Assembly (NCBI GenBank): GCA_900469345.1
Contig: UBWZ01000014.1
Location: forward strand, 62,001 to 126,000
Direction: 5' to 3'
Length of the DNA stretch: 64,000 bases
Origin: Hyphomicrobiales bacterium
Lineage (GTDB): Bacteria > Pseudomonadota > Alphaproteobacteria > Rhizobiales > Rhizobiaceae
Below are positions 17,247-26,520 of this stretch, piece by piece; within the stretch, counting starts at the first letter, position 1; the number at the start of each line of letters is the position of its first letter. The notes under the pieces were generated by a model, which worked only from the letters and a program-made list of their open reading frames with translations, did no database searches and was not told the origin of the DNA. The translations under genes and the position numbers were made by a program.

Positions 17247-18443
17247 TCAATCGAAAAAGCCCTGATCCTCCGCCGAGAGATACGCTCTCGCACGCTCTTC
17301 GATAAAGGTGACGCCCATGCCGGGCCGGTCGGGAACCTCGACCATTCCGTCGATCACGATCGGCTTAGGCAGGCCTTCGACGATGTCAGACCACCAGGCG
17401 GGATCGGCCGTCGTGTACTCGAAGGCAATGAAATTGGCAGGCAGCGTCGCCGAGACCTGGATCAACGCAGCGAGGCCGAAAAGCCCGTTTGCCGTGCCAT
17501 GCGGCGCCATCATGATGCCGTGCAGATCCGCATATTCGGCAATCCATTTCAGCTCGGCGATGCCGCCGACATCGGCGGGATCGGGACCGACCACATGCAC
17601 CGCATGGCTCTCGATCAACTCCTTGAAATTCTGCCGGAGATAAATCTGCTCGCCCGTATGGATGGGGGTGGTGGAACATCGGGTCAGCTCGCGGTAGACA
17701 CCGGCGTTGACCCAGGGCGTGTAGTCTCCGGAAAGCAGGTCTTCCAGCCAGAGCAGGTTGAAGGGTTCGAGCATGCGGCACAGCCGGATCGCATCCGGCA
17801 GCATCCATCCAGGCCCGCAATCCAGCGCAAGGCCGACCTGATCGCCGGCGACCTCCTTCATGGCCGCCACGCAATCCACGAAGTGCCGCAGGCCCTTTTC
17901 GGTGATCGGCCCGCGGTCCAGCGCTCCATGGAAGGGGCTTGCACTCGGCTCCCCGTAATAGAAATTCGTCACCTCCCGCTTCATCGCGGAATGAAACCCG
18001 ATCGGCTGCTTGATGATGGTAAAACCCTCCGACAGCGCCATCATCTTGGCGATATCCTCCGCATAATCCTGCGGCTCATGGCCGGTAAAGGGAAACCGCA
18101 TCGAACCGTTGTAGACGCGCACGCGATCGCGCACCTTGCCCCCCAGTAGCCGATGCACCGGCACGCCCGCCGCCTTGCCGGCCAGATCCCAGAGAGCCAT
18201 CTCGATGACGCTGACGGCGCTCCCCCAGGGCTTGAAGCCGCCGCGCTGGCGGATCTTCAGCATGACACGCTCCACAAGCGTCGGATCCTCGCCGATCAGC
18301 GCATTGCGAAAGGCAAGGATATGCGGCTTCAGATAGGGTTTCCAGGTTTCCGCCTGGGAAAAGCCGGAAATCCCCTCGTCCGATAGAATCTGCACGACCG
18401 GGCTCTTGCCGATCACGGCACATCTGACGTCAACGATCTTCAT
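17247..18443 (-). CDS. Enolase-superfamily sugar-acid dehydratase (mandelate racemase-like group)
   Basis: A 398-residue protein with an enolase-like N-terminal cap and a TIM barrel. Likely metal ligands are Asp208 (LALDCGPG), Glu234 (LWLEDLL) and Glu265 (HTGEQIYLR), with a catalytic His315 in APHGTAN. Such enzymes remove water from aldonic acids after proton abstraction. The second ligand region differs from the usual DANG, so the exact sugar acid is unknown. It follows the IclR gene on the same strand by 21 bases and is followed by transporter wreckage. It differs from the dehydratase at 21046 and probably acts on a related acid. Confidence 0.88.
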   Translation of the reverse strand: MKIVDVRCAVIGKSPVVQILSDEGISGFSQAETWKPYLKPHILAFRNALIGEDPTLVERVMLKIRQRGGFKPWGSAVSVIEMALWDLAGKAAGVPVHRLLGGKVRDRVRVYNGSMRFPFTGHEPQDYAEDIAKMMALSEGFTIIKQPIGFHSAMKREVTNFYYGEPSASPFHGALDRGPITEKGLRHFVDCVAAMKEVAGDQVGLALDCGPGWMLPDAIRLCRMLEPFNLLWLEDLLSGDYTPWVNAGVYRELTRCSTTPIHTGEQIYLRQNFKELIESHAVHVVGPDPADVGGIAELKWIAEYADLHGIMMAPHGTANGLFGLAALIQVSATLPANFIAFEYTTADPAWWSDIVEGLPKPIVIDGMVEVPDRPGMGVTFIEERARAYLSAEDQGFFD

Positions 18444-18464
18444 GGCTGTTCCTCAGCGGCTGGG

Positions 18465-19247
18465 TCAAACGGGAATGGCGGCGCTGATGGCCTTGGCGGT
18501 TGCGAGCGCCGCAAGTCGGATCTCCTCCATCCGGCCGGGAGCCGTGCCGGCCAGAAAGGGCACGCTCAGCGCTGCGATCATCTTGCCCGTCTGGGTGAAG
18601 ATGGGCGTGGCATAGGCCTGGATGCTGGGCGCGTTCTCGCCCTTGTCCTGCGCCCAGCCGAGGCGACGGATGCGGGCAAGCTCGCTGCGCAGCCGCTTGG
18701 GATCAGTCAGCGTCTTCGGGGTAAAACCTTTCAGCGGACGCGACATCTGGTAGGCGAGATCCTCTTCGGAAAGATGCGCGAGCAGCAGCTTGCTGGCCGC
18801 CCCCGCATGGATCGGCATTCTCTGGCCGGGCGCTACCGTCAGCGCATATTCGCGTCGGCCCTGTGCCGTCGCCAGCACCAGCACGCCGTCCTGGTCGAGA
18901 ATGCTGAGCTTCACGCCCTCGCCCAGATCCCCCGCAAGCTTGTCGAGGAACGGCTGACTGATCGCCGCCAGATCGTAGTCCGTGGCGCGCACACCCACAT
19001 GGGCAGCCAGCGCAAGCAGCCTGCGGCCCAGGTGATATGCGCCGTTCTCGTCGCGGTAGACGACCTGATGCTGCTGGAGCGAGTTGACGATGCGGTAGAT
19101 CGTGGTCCGGGGAAGCTTGAGCGCGCTCGTCAGATCGCTGATCGTCAGCCCCTTGTCCGTCTTCTCGATCTCCCCGAGCACGTCCATCAAGCGGTCGATC
19201 ACGGGAATGGTATGCTTGCTCACGCCTTCGTCAACGATTTCGCTCAT
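18465..19247 (-). CDS. IclR-family transcriptional regulator
   Basis: A 260-residue regulator. The winged helix (LTISDLTSALKLPRTTIYRI) is near residues 30-50 and the GAF-like effector domain contains LSILDQDGVLVLATAQG, PIHAGAASKLLLAHL and the end SIQAYATPIF. The ATG at 19247 has AGGAAGG upstream; an in-frame start at 19307 would add 20 residues that do not look protein-like and would cover the operator motifs. It is divergent from the VOC-to-dehydratase operon. Paired TTCATATCTGAA-like motifs at its promoter recur before the UxuA/ABC operon, which suggests that it controls the whole locus. Confidence 0.92.
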   Translation of the reverse strand: MSEIVDEGVSKHTIPVIDRLMDVLGEIEKTDKGLTISDLTSALKLPRTTIYRIVNSLQQHQVVYRDENGAYHLGRRLLALAAHVGVRATDYDLAAISQPFLDKLAGDLGEGVKLSILDQDGVLVLATAQGRREYALTVAPGQRMPIHAGAASKLLLAHLSEEDLAYQMSRPLKGFTPKTLTDPKRLRSELARIRRLGWAQDKGENAPSIQAYATPIFTQTGKMIAALSVPFLAGTAPGRMEEIRLAALATAKAISAAIPV

Positions 19248-19288
19248 CCCCAACCTTCCTGTTGACAATCCCTGCTTCGGTATTAGCA

Positions 19289-19321
19289 TACATATCTGAA
19301 CTGTCAAAGTTCATATCTGAA
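19289..19321. promoter_or_regulatory. Paired IclR operator candidate in the divergent promoter
   Basis: Two copies, TACATATCTGAA (19289-19300) and TTCATATCTGAA (19310-19321), have starts exactly 21 bases apart, two turns of the helix, in the same orientation. The second copy is nearly self-complementary at its ends. The pair begins 42 bases upstream of the IclR start. The same arrangement occurs at 22270-22302. Confidence 0.65.
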
Positions 19322-19469
19322 TAATTTATGGAGGGAGTTGTTTGGATATCGCTCGGAGGAGCACTCGTGACCCTTGTCTGTGCCCGGCTGCCGGCCCATC
19401 CGGCAGCTGCGCGCGTGGCGTACCACCCATGCCTCCCGATCTGTCTGGCACACCGAGAGGAGTTCCCAA

Positions 19470-19901
19470 ATGCTGACCGTTTCCTCGATTGCCCATGTCG
19501 CAATCCGCGTCAAAGACATCGACCGCACACTTGCCTTCTACATCGGTAAGCTCGGCTTTAGCGAGTTGATGCGGCTCGACCGCGATGGACGGCTCTGGCT
19601 CGTCTATCTGCGCATCACCGACGATCAATACCTGGAGATTTTCCCCGAGTCAGAGGGCGAGAACGTTCCAGGTCCGGAAGCGCTTGGCTACAACCACATG
19701 TGCCTCGCCGTGCCGGATATCGAACAGACGGTGCGCGAACTGGAAGTCGCGGGCATCGCTCTGATCCGGCCGAAGATCAAGGCGCTGGACGGCAACTGGC
19801 AGACCTGGATCGCCGATCCGGACGGCCACCGCATCGAACTCATGCAGATGGCGCCGGACGGCATGCAGGCCCAGGCGATCGCACGCCGGAACGGACACTG
19901 A
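19470..19901 (+). CDS. VOC (glyoxalase/bleomycin-resistance fold) protein
   Basis: A 143-residue metal-dependent VOC protein. It has the two-repeat pattern [20 protein letters not shown] and [18 protein letters not shown], with likely metal ligands His9, Glu (LEIF), His (YNHM) and Glu (RIELMQM). It ends with [13 protein letters not shown]. The ATG at 19470 is preceded by GAGAGGAG. The next gene starts 2 bases after its stop, so it is the first gene of this operon. It could be an isomerase or a glyoxalase-type detoxifier. Confidence 0.9.
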   Translation: MLTVSSIAHVAIRVKDIDRTLAFYIGKLGFSELMRLDRDGRLWLVYLRITDDQYLEIFPESEGENVPGPEALGYNHMCLAVPDIEQTVRELEVAGIALIRPKIKALDGNWQTWIADPDGHRIELMQMAPDGMQAQAIARRNGH

Positions 19902-19903
19902 TC

Positions 19904-21031
19904 ATGGCGCGGATCACCTATCTGACGACCATCGACTTCGGGCCGGGTGAGCTCAAGCAATTGCAAAACGCGATTGCCGAGCTGAAGCTTGCCCGACCGC
20001 TGCTGATCTCCGACCGTGGGCTTGCCGCCTCGGGCCTGGCGGAACGGGTCCGCGCGATGCTTCCGGAAGGGACTGCTACCTTTCTCGACACGCCCTCCAA
20101 TCCGACCGAGCAAGCGGTGCAGGATGCCCTTGCCCTTTACCTTGCGCACGACTGCGACGGCATTGTCGCGCTGGGCGGCGGCTCGCCCATCGATCTCGCC
20201 AAGGGCGTGGCGCTGCTGGCTACCCATGATGGCCCGCTGGAAACCCATGCCGCGATCTATGGCGGCGTCGACCGCATCACCGCCGCCGTCGCACCCGTCA
20301 TTGCCGTTCCCACCACGGCCGGGACCGGGGCAGAGGTCGGCCGCGCCGCCCTGCTGACGCTTCAGGATGGCCGCAAGCTGGGCTTCATAAGCCCCCACCT
20401 CATACCGCGGCGCGCCATCTGCGATCCGCTTCTGACGCTCGGACTGCCCCCAGGGCTTACCGCCGCAACCGGGCTTGATGGCCTGTCCCACTGCATCGAA
20501 ACCCTTCTTTCGCCCCGCTTCAACCCACCCGCCGAAGCGATTGCACTCGACGGAGCGGGACGCATCTGGCGCAACCTGCTTAGGAGCTTTGAGACCCCCG
20601 ATGATATCGAGGCGCGCACCGAAGTGATGATGGGCGCGCTGCAAGGCGGCCTTGCCTTCCAGAAGGGACTGGGCGCTGTGCATTCGCTGAGCCATGCGCT
20701 GGGTGGCCTGAAAGAGCCGCGCCTGCACCACGGAACGCTGAACGCCATCCTGATGCCCATCGTCCTGCGCTTCAACACGCCGGCCTCGGTCGACAAGTTT
20801 GCGCGGCTGCGCGCCGCCATGGGGCTTGCGCCGGACGCCGATCTTTCAGGAGAGCTGGACAAGCTGAACCGACGGCTCGGCATTCCGGCCGGCCTCGCAG
20901 CCCTTGGCGTCACCCCCGACTGCTTCGATTACGTGATCGAGCGGGCGCTCGCCGACCATAGCCACGCCACCAATCCCGTTCCGCCGTCCGGGCAGGAGTA
21001 TCGCGCGATGCTCCAGGAAGCCCTGGCCTGA
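19904..21031 (+). CDS. Iron-containing (type III) alcohol dehydrogenase
   Basis: A 375-residue group III alcohol dehydrogenase. [11 protein letters not shown] and [10 protein letters not shown] form the NAD(P) site; the iron ligands are expected in [23 protein letters not shown] and [12 protein letters not shown]. It probably oxidises or reduces a hydroxy or aldehyde group of the sugar substrate or of its cleavage product. It starts 2 bases after the VOC gene and is followed at 14 bases by a dehydratase. Confidence 0.93.
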   Translation: MARITYLTTIDFGPGELKQLQNAIAELKLARPLLISDRGLAASGLAERVRAMLPEGTATFLDTPSNPTEQAVQDALALYLAHDCDGIVALGGGSPIDLAKGVALLATHDGPLETHAAIYGGVDRITAAVAPVIAVPTTAGTGAEVGRAALLTLQDGRKLGFISPHLIPRRAICDPLLTLGLPPGLTAATGLDGLSHCIETLLSPRFNPPAEAIALDGAGRIWRNLLRSFETPDDIEARTEVMMGALQGGLAFQKGLGAVHSLSHALGGLKEPRLHHGTLNAILMPIVLRFNTPASVDKFARLRAAMGLAPDADLSGELDKLNRRLGIPAGLAALGVTPDCFDYVIERALADHSHATNPVPPSGQEYRAMLQEALA

Positions 21032-21045
21032 AGGAAAGACTGTCC

Positions 21046-22245
21046 ATGAAAATCACTGCCCTCAAAACCTTCGTCGCCAATGTCCAGCGCACCAACTTCG
21101 TCTTCGTGAAACTCTATACGGATGACGGAATAGACGGGGTCGGCGAAGCCACGCTGGAATGGAAGACCAAGACGATTGTTGCGGCGCTGGAGGAGCTCGA
21201 GCGCGTCCTCATCGGTCGCGATCCCTTCGCGGTTGACGCCATCATCGAACAACTGCACCGGGATAGCTACTGGCGCACCGGCGCGGTCTTTCGCACCGCC
21301 CTGGGCGGCATCGAGGCTGCCCTGCTCGACATCAAGGGCAAGGCGCTTGGCGTACCGGTCTATGAGCTTCTCGGCGGCAAGTTCCGTGACCGCGTGGAAT
21401 GCTACGCCAATCACTGGTTCTTCGGCGCAACGACGCCCGAGCAATATGCAGCCCAGGCGAAGGCGGCGGTCGCCATGGGTTACCGGGCGCTGAAATGGGA
21501 CCCCTTCGATACCGCGGATCTGGAGATGGATCGCCGGCAGCGGCGCCAGACCATCGAGATCGTGGAGGCCGTCCGCGATGCCGTGGGGCCGGATATCAAC
21601 CTCATGCTCGACGTACACGGCAGGCTGAACGTGCCGACCGCGATTGCCATGTGCCGGGCGCTCGCCCCTTACGACCTGACCTGGATCGAGGAGCCGACAC
21701 CGCCTGAAAGCATCGACGCGCTCGCCGAAGTCCGGGCGGCAAGCCCCGTGCCGATCGCCGCCGGCGAGCGCTGGTACGAGCCGGGCAAGTTTCTCGAGGC
21801 CCTGTCCAAGAAGTCGGTCGATGTGCTGCAGCCGGACGTCTCCCACGCCGGCGGGCTTTCGGAAACCAAGCGGATCGCCCACCTCGCCCACATGCACCTC
21901 ATTCCGGTCGCACCCCACAACCCCGTCGGCCCGGTGATGAACGCGATGACGCTGCATGCGGCGGTCGCCATGCCGAACTTCTCGGTCTTCGAGACCGTGT
22001 CGATCGACGTTCCCTGGCGCCGGGAGCTGGTGCGGGAAACCCTGCAGTTCGAAAACGGCGCAATCCTGGCGCCGACGGCACCGGGTCTTGGGGTGGAGCT
22101 GAACGAGGAAGCCTGCGCCCGCTTCCCCTATGAAGCGACCAATGTGCCGCTCTTTGATGGATCGATGAACACCAGCGGCGTCGCGACCGGCGAGCAGACA
22201 CTCTCGGGCGACGGCAATGACAGCAGTCCCGGCCAAGACCGTTGA
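21046..22245 (+). CDS. Enolase-superfamily dehydratase, D-galactonate dehydratase-like
   Basis: A 399-residue sugar-acid dehydratase. Barrel residues match the galactonate dehydratase pattern: Asp189 and His191 (MLDVHGR), Glu215 (WIEEP), Glu241 (AAGERWY) and His291 (APHNPVGP), plus Lys150 in ALKWDPF. It would convert an aldonic acid to the 2-keto-3-deoxy acid. The substrate could be galactonate or another acid with the same configuration at C2 and C3. The last 25 residues are hydrophilic and probably disordered. It closes the first transcription unit; a new promoter region follows. Confidence 0.93.
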   Translation: MKITALKTFVANVQRTNFVFVKLYTDDGIDGVGEATLEWKTKTIVAALEELERVLIGRDPFAVDAIIEQLHRDSYWRTGAVFRTALGGIEAALLDIKGKALGVPVYELLGGKFRDRVECYANHWFFGATTPEQYAAQAKAAVAMGYRALKWDPFDTADLEMDRRQRRQTIEIVEAVRDAVGPDINLMLDVHGRLNVPTAIAMCRALAPYDLTWIEEPTPPESIDALAEVRAASPVPIAAGERWYEPGKFLEALSKKSVDVLQPDVSHAGGLSETKRIAHLAHMHLIPVAPHNPVGPVMNAMTLHAAVAMPNFSVFETVSIDVPWRRELVRETLQFENGAILAPTAPGLGVELNEEACARFPYEATNVPLFDGSMNTSGVATGEQTLSGDGNDSSPGQDR

Positions 22246-22269
22246 CAGAAGCCGGCCCAGGCAACATAG

Positions 22270-22311
22270 TTATATTTAGAACAGATAGTATTCATATTTG
22301 AACTATCTGTT
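22270..22311. promoter_or_regulatory. Paired IclR operator candidate before the UxuA/ABC operon
   Basis: TTATATTTAGAA (22270-22281) and TTCATATTTGAA (22291-22302) have starts 21 bases apart, the same spacing and near-identical sequence as the pair at 19289-19321. A perfect inverted repeat AACAGATAG (22280-22288) and CTATCTGTT (22303-22311) encloses the second copy. The site ends 23 bases before the GTG start of the next gene. Confidence 0.65.
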
Positions 22312-22334
22312 TGCGGCGAACGGAGGATTGCTGC

Positions 22335-23465
22335 GTGAGGATTGGACTGTCCCTTTACGGCCCGCTGCTGAGCGAGGCAGGCGCACGCTTCGCCAGCCAG
22401 CTGGGCGTTGAGGACATCGTCGTTCACCTGACCGATTACACGCGCAACGCAGATGCTTCCGCCTATGCAGCCGGCGGCGTCGGCCCCATTAACGGCGAGT
22501 GCATCGATGCGCCGCTCTGGAGCTTCGAGCACATGGCATCCCTCGTTGAGATGTTCGGGCGCCACGGCCTGCGGATCGCGGCGCTGGAAAACATCTCGCC
22601 CAATTTCTGGTCCGACATCCTGCTCGACGGTCCGAAAAAGCAGGTGCAGATGCGCGATTTGCAGCAGCTGGTGCGCGACATGGGGCGCGCCGGCATCCCT
22701 GTGCTCGGCTATAACTTCTCGATCGCCGGCGTCTGGGGATGGCAACGCAAGAAGATTGCCCGCGGCGGCGCTGTGACCGCGGCCTTCGCCATGGACGAGA
22801 TAGAGGCGCAGACCCCGGTGCCCGACGGCATGGTCGGCAACATGCGCTATCGTCTCGCGGTAACGGGCGCCCAGCCGCAAACGGTTGACGACGCCACCTT
22901 GTGGTCGCGGCTCGAATGGTTCTTGCAGGAATTGGTGCCCGTTGCCGAGGAAGCCGGCGTTCGGCTGGCAGCGCATCCGGACGACCCGCCGGTCGAGCGC
23001 CTGCGGGGAACAGCGCGCCTCGTCAACGAACACGCCAAATACGACCGGCTACTCTCGATCGTCGACAGCCCTTCCAATGCACTCGAGTTTTGCATCGGGT
23101 CGCTGGCTGAAATGCCCGATGGAGACATCTATGAGACGACCCGCCGCTTCGCCCGAGCCAAGACCATTGCTTATGTGCATTTCCGCAACGTCCGCGGAAC
23201 GGTGCCGAACTACATCGAAACCTTCGTGGATGATGGCGACGTGGACATGGGCAGGATCCTGCGCATCCTCAAGGAGGAGGGTTACGACGGGGTTCTGGTG
23301 CCGGACCATGTGCCGGAGCTTGACTGCTTAGAACCCTGGCACGCCGGTCATGCCTATACGGTCGGCTACATGAAAGGCCTTCTTGCCCAGGAGAACCGCG
23401 CCAACGCGCGGGCCCCGCTTCATCAAGACGTTGAGGCACGAGCATCGAAGGTGTCCGCACGATAG
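22335..23465 (+). CDS. uxuA: Mannonate dehydratase-like protein (UxuA family)
   Basis: A 376-residue TIM-barrel enzyme related to D-mannonate dehydratase, which forms 2-keto-3-deoxygluconate. Family landmarks are IVVHLTDY, NISPNFW, GYNFSIAGVWGW, LAAHPDDPP, SIVDSPSNALEFCIGS, YVHFRNVRG and VPDHVPEL. Its length is slightly below the usual 390. The GTG at 22335 is chosen because GGAGG lies 8 bases upstream and the protein then starts MRIGLSLYG; a TTG at 22311 would sit inside the operator. The presence of two enolase-type dehydratases as well suggests several epimeric acids converge here, or that one dehydratase has another role. Confidence 0.88.
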   Translation: MRIGLSLYGPLLSEAGARFASQLGVEDIVVHLTDYTRNADASAYAAGGVGPINGECIDAPLWSFEHMASLVEMFGRHGLRIAALENISPNFWSDILLDGPKKQVQMRDLQQLVRDMGRAGIPVLGYNFSIAGVWGWQRKKIARGGAVTAAFAMDEIEAQTPVPDGMVGNMRYRLAVTGAQPQTVDDATLWSRLEWFLQELVPVAEEAGVRLAAHPDDPPVERLRGTARLVNEHAKYDRLLSIVDSPSNALEFCIGSLAEMPDGDIYETTRRFARAKTIAYVHFRNVRGTVPNYIETFVDDGDVDMGRILRILKEEGYDGVLVPDHVPELDCLEPWHAGHAYTVGYMKGLLAQENRANARAPLHQDVEARASKVSAR

Positions 23466-23519
23466 ATCGGAACTGGCCGCAAGGCCTGGGAAATGCAGCA
23501 AGAACTCTGGGAGGAGATC

Positions 23520-24731
23520 ATGAAAACGATGACGATTAAATTGGCAATGGCCGCGACGGCATCCTTTCTCGCCATGTCGGCAAGTGCATGGGCGGGCCAG
23601 GTGGTCTGGTGGACGCCGAATTTCAACGAGGCCCGGGCCCGCCAGCTGGTAGAGACATTCCAGGCGGCCAATCCGGGTGTGACGGTCAAGCTGGAGACGA
23701 CCACGACGGACGGCCTTCCCCAGCGCATCCTGACGGCGCTGCAATCAGGCGCTGCTCCCGACGTGATCGACGTGCAGCACGCCTGGGTGAACGGATACGC
23801 CCAGAACAAGCTGGTCGTTCCGCTGGACGAGGCGGTGACAGAACGCGAGGACTACATCCCCGCCGCCCTCCAGTACAACACCTGGAACGGCAAGCTCTGG
23901 GGCGCACCCTACCGGATCGAGACCCACGCGATCATCATCAACCGCGGAGACTTCAAGGCGGTCGGCCTTGACCCGGACAAGCCGCCGCAGACCTGGGAAG
24001 CCTTTGCCGACGCGGCCAAGAAGCTGACAGTCAACGGCAAGTCCGGTTTCGCCATCACCGGCGGCGGCGAAGTCGGTAACACCATCTTCCGTTCGCTCCC
24101 CTTCATGTGGATGCTGGGCGGCGGGATCATCTCCGACGACGGCAAGAAGGTGCTGGTGGACAGCCCGGAATCGGAGAAGGCCGTCACCTTCTATACGGAC
24201 TTCTTCAAGAACCACCTCTCGCCGTCCTCGACCCTTGAAAATGACGGCACCGCCAACCGCCGTCTGTTCATCGCCGAGAAGGTTTCGATGTACCAATCGG
24301 GCCAGTTCGACATCCAGTCGATCCGCAAGGAAAACCCGAAGATCGACATCGGCGTCATTCCCGTTCCGCATCCGGAAGGGGCAAAGACAGCCGTAATCCT
24401 GGGTGGCTGGAGCCTAGTGGTTCCAAGCTCTGCCAAGAACCCGGATGAGGCGAAGAAGCTCGTTGCCTTCCTGTCCAAATCGGAAAACCAGGCAATTCTG
24501 ACCGATACCTTCCCGGCCCGGATCTCGGCCATGAACGCCGAGCGGTTCAACGATCCGATCCTCAAGGTCTTCAAGGACATGCTTCCGTTTGGGCGGCCGG
24601 TACCGGCCCACCCGAACTGGGTGCAGATCTCCCAGGCCTATTTCGACGGAATTCAGCGCATCCTGCTCGGCGACGAGAGCGTGAAGGATGCCATGGATGG
24701 CGCCGCCTCTGAAATCGAAGGGCTCCTCTAA
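23520..24731 (+). CDS. ABC sugar transporter substrate-binding protein (MalE/UgpB-like)
   Basis: A 403-residue periplasmic protein of solute-binding family 1. A signal peptide occupies residues 1 to about 26 (MKTMTIKLAMAATASFLAMS, cleavage after WAG or ASA). The mature protein shows WWTPNFNEARARQLVETFQA, QSGAAPDVIDVQHAW, and NGKLWGAPYRIET. The ATG at 23520 follows GGGAGGAG; a start at 23493 is possible but weaker. A strong hairpin follows the stop, before the permease gene, as often seen when the binding protein is made in excess. Confidence 0.94.
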   Translation: MKTMTIKLAMAATASFLAMSASAWAGQVVWWTPNFNEARARQLVETFQAANPGVTVKLETTTTDGLPQRILTALQSGAAPDVIDVQHAWVNGYAQNKLVVPLDEAVTEREDYIPAALQYNTWNGKLWGAPYRIETHAIIINRGDFKAVGLDPDKPPQTWEAFADAAKKLTVNGKSGFAITGGGEVGNTIFRSLPFMWMLGGGIISDDGKKVLVDSPESEKAVTFYTDFFKNHLSPSSTLENDGTANRRLFIAEKVSMYQSGQFDIQSIRKENPKIDIGVIPVPHPEGAKTAVILGGWSLVVPSSAKNPDEAKKLVAFLSKSENQAILTDTFPARISAMNAERFNDPILKVFKDMLPFGRPVPAHPNWVQISQAYFDGIQRILLGDESVKDAMDGAASEIEGLL

Positions 24732-24739
24732 GCCTGCAC

Positions 24740-24772
24740 GACCGGAGGGTGGCTTTCTGCTGCCCTCCGGTC
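24740..24772 (+). repeat. Intercistronic stem-loop between binding-protein and permease genes
   Basis: Perfect 10-bp arms GACCGGAGGG and CCCTCCGGTC surround a 13-base loop. Such GC-rich stems after a binding-protein gene are known in other ABC operons to protect the upstream mRNA or to weaken downstream expression. No T-run follows, so complete termination is unlikely. Confidence 0.7.
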
Positions 24773-24795
24773 ACTGGTGATGGAGGATGATACCG

Positions 24796-25656
24796 ATGCA
24801 AAAACAATCGACAGGCTACCTCTTCATTCTGCCGGCACTGATGGTGCTCGGCATGCTGATTGCCTATCCGGTCGCCTACACCGGCCTCTTGAGCGTCACG
24901 GACAATGCCGGCAACTTCGTCGGCCTGGAAAATTTCCGCCGCGTCCTTGCGGCCCGTGCCACGCCCATCGCCTTCTGGAACACGCTCTGGTGGGTGCTCG
25001 GCTCGATCATCTTCCAGGTCCTGTTCGGGGTCATGGCGGCCATCCTGCTGAACCAGAATTTCCGTGGTCGGGCGATCGTTCGCTCGGTAACGCTGGTGCC
25101 CTGGGTGGTGCCCGGCATCGTAGCGGCCACCACCTGGGCCTGGATGCTGCACACCGAATTCGGCATTATCAACTACATGCTGACGGCGCCCGGGCTGATC
25201 GACAAGCCGATCGGCTGGCTGACCAATGGCAACACGGTCATGCCAGTGATGATCGCCATCAACATCTGGAAGATGTTCCCCTTTGTCGCCATCATGGTTC
25301 TGGCCGGCCTGCAGTCCATTCCCAACGACCTCTATGAGGCCGCTCGGATCGACGGCGCCAGCTTCTGGGAGGAAGTCTGGTACGTGATGCTGCCGCAGGT
25401 CCGCTCCGTGATCGTGGCCATCACCCTGCTTCTGGTCATCTGGGCGCTGAACCATATCACCATCATCTACGCCATTACCCGTGGCGGCCCCGCCAACAAG
25501 ACGCTGATCACGCCGATCCAGATCTTCCGCACCGCCTTCGACGGCATGCAGTTCGGTCAGGCGGCCGCCCTTTCGGTGATGTTCTTCGGCGTCGCGATCG
25601 TGATCGTCTTTATCTACATCCGAACCCTGGCCTCCAACCCGGAGGAAGCGCGATGA
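24796..25656 (+). CDS. ABC sugar transporter permease (MalF-like)
   Basis: A 286-residue inner-membrane protein with six transmembrane segments and the EAA loop LYEAARIDGASFWEEVWYVM. The start at 24796 (MQKQSTGYLFILPALMV) is chosen because GGAGG lies 9 bases upstream, whereas the ATG at 24787 directly abuts it. It overlaps the second permease by 4 bases, showing translational coupling. Confidence 0.94.
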   Translation: MQKQSTGYLFILPALMVLGMLIAYPVAYTGLLSVTDNAGNFVGLENFRRVLAARATPIAFWNTLWWVLGSIIFQVLFGVMAAILLNQNFRGRAIVRSVTLVPWVVPGIVAATTWAWMLHTEFGIINYMLTAPGLIDKPIGWLTNGNTVMPVMIAINIWKMFPFVAIMVLAGLQSIPNDLYEAARIDGASFWEEVWYVMLPQVRSVIVAITLLLVIWALNHITIIYAITRGGPANKTLITPIQIFRTAFDGMQFGQAAALSVMFFGVAIVIVFIYIRTLASNPEEAR

Positions 25657-26504
25657 GCGGCAAGACCTCTAAATTGACCCGTCCCGGCCTGCCCGGCTGG
25701 CTGATCCTCGTCGGCTCCGCGCTTCTGGTGCTGGTGTGCCTCTTCCCCTTCTGGTGGATGGTCGTCTCGTCGGTCAAGACACTGCGCGAACTCTACACCG
25801 TACCGCCGATCTGGTGGCCCGATACCCCGACCTTCCAGAACTACAGCAACGTGCTGTTCCAATCGAACATCCCCCGTTACTTCCTCAACAGCGTCATCGT
25901 ATCGGCAGGCTCGACCGGGCTCGCCCTGATCCTGGCGATCTTTGCCTCCTACGGCTTTGCCCGCTTCAAGTTCAAGGGCAAGCCGCTCCTGCAGTCGATG
26001 GTGCTCGTGGCCCAGCTCCTGCCGACCGCGGCTATCATCGTTCCGCTGTTCATCACCCTGCGTTTTCTCGGCCTGGTCAACACCTACTGGGGCCTGATCC
26101 TCGTCTACATGATCATCACCCTTCCGCTCTCGGTCTGGATGCTGACAAGCTATTTCAAGAACATCCCCGTCGAGCTGGAAGAAGCAGCGATCATCGATGG
26201 CGCGAGCCGTCTCGAATGCCTCTTCCGCATCACCCTGCCGCTGTCGCTGCCGGGCATCGCCTCGGTGATGGTCTATGCCTTCGTGACCACCTGGAACGAG
26301 TTCATCTTTGCACTGTGCTTCGCAACCGACTCCTCGGTGAAGACGCTGCCCATCGGCCTTGCGGAATTCTCGACCGAGTTCAACACCGATTGGGGCGCCG
26401 TCATGGCGGCATCCGTCGTCATGACGCTCCCGATCGCCATCCTGTTTCTATCCATGCAGCGCCTGTTCGTTGGCGGCCTCACGGCCGGCGCGACCAAGGG
26501 CTGA
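25653..26504 (+). CDS. ABC sugar transporter permease (MalG-like)
   Basis: A 283-residue partner permease with six transmembrane helices. The EAA loop is ELEEAAIIDGASRLECLFRI, followed by TLPLSLPGIASVMVYAF and WNEFIFALCF. Together with the previous gene it forms the membrane channel. The 4-base ATGA overlap and the same gene order as other carbohydrate importers support one transcription unit. Confidence 0.94.
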   Translation: MSGKTSKLTRPGLPGWLILVGSALLVLVCLFPFWWMVVSSVKTLRELYTVPPIWWPDTPTFQNYSNVLFQSNIPRYFLNSVIVSAGSTGLALILAIFASYGFARFKFKGKPLLQSMVLVAQLLPTAAIIVPLFITLRFLGLVNTYWGLILVYMIITLPLSVWMLTSYFKNIPVELEEAAIIDGASRLECLFRITLPLSLPGIASVMVYAFVTTWNEFIFALCFATDSSVKTLPIGLAEFSTEFNTDWGAVMAASVVMTLPIAILFLSMQRLFVGGLTAGATKG

Positions 26505-26520
26505 GGCTGAAAGGAAGTCT

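Noticed and set aside
17241-18149. 302-residue open frame on the plus strand
   Set aside because: It lies opposite the enolase-superfamily gene with intact metal ligands and shows no recognisable protein features.
20929-22236. 435-residue open frame on the minus strand
   Set aside because: It is antisense to the galactonate dehydratase-like gene, which has clear catalytic motifs; the antisense protein has none.
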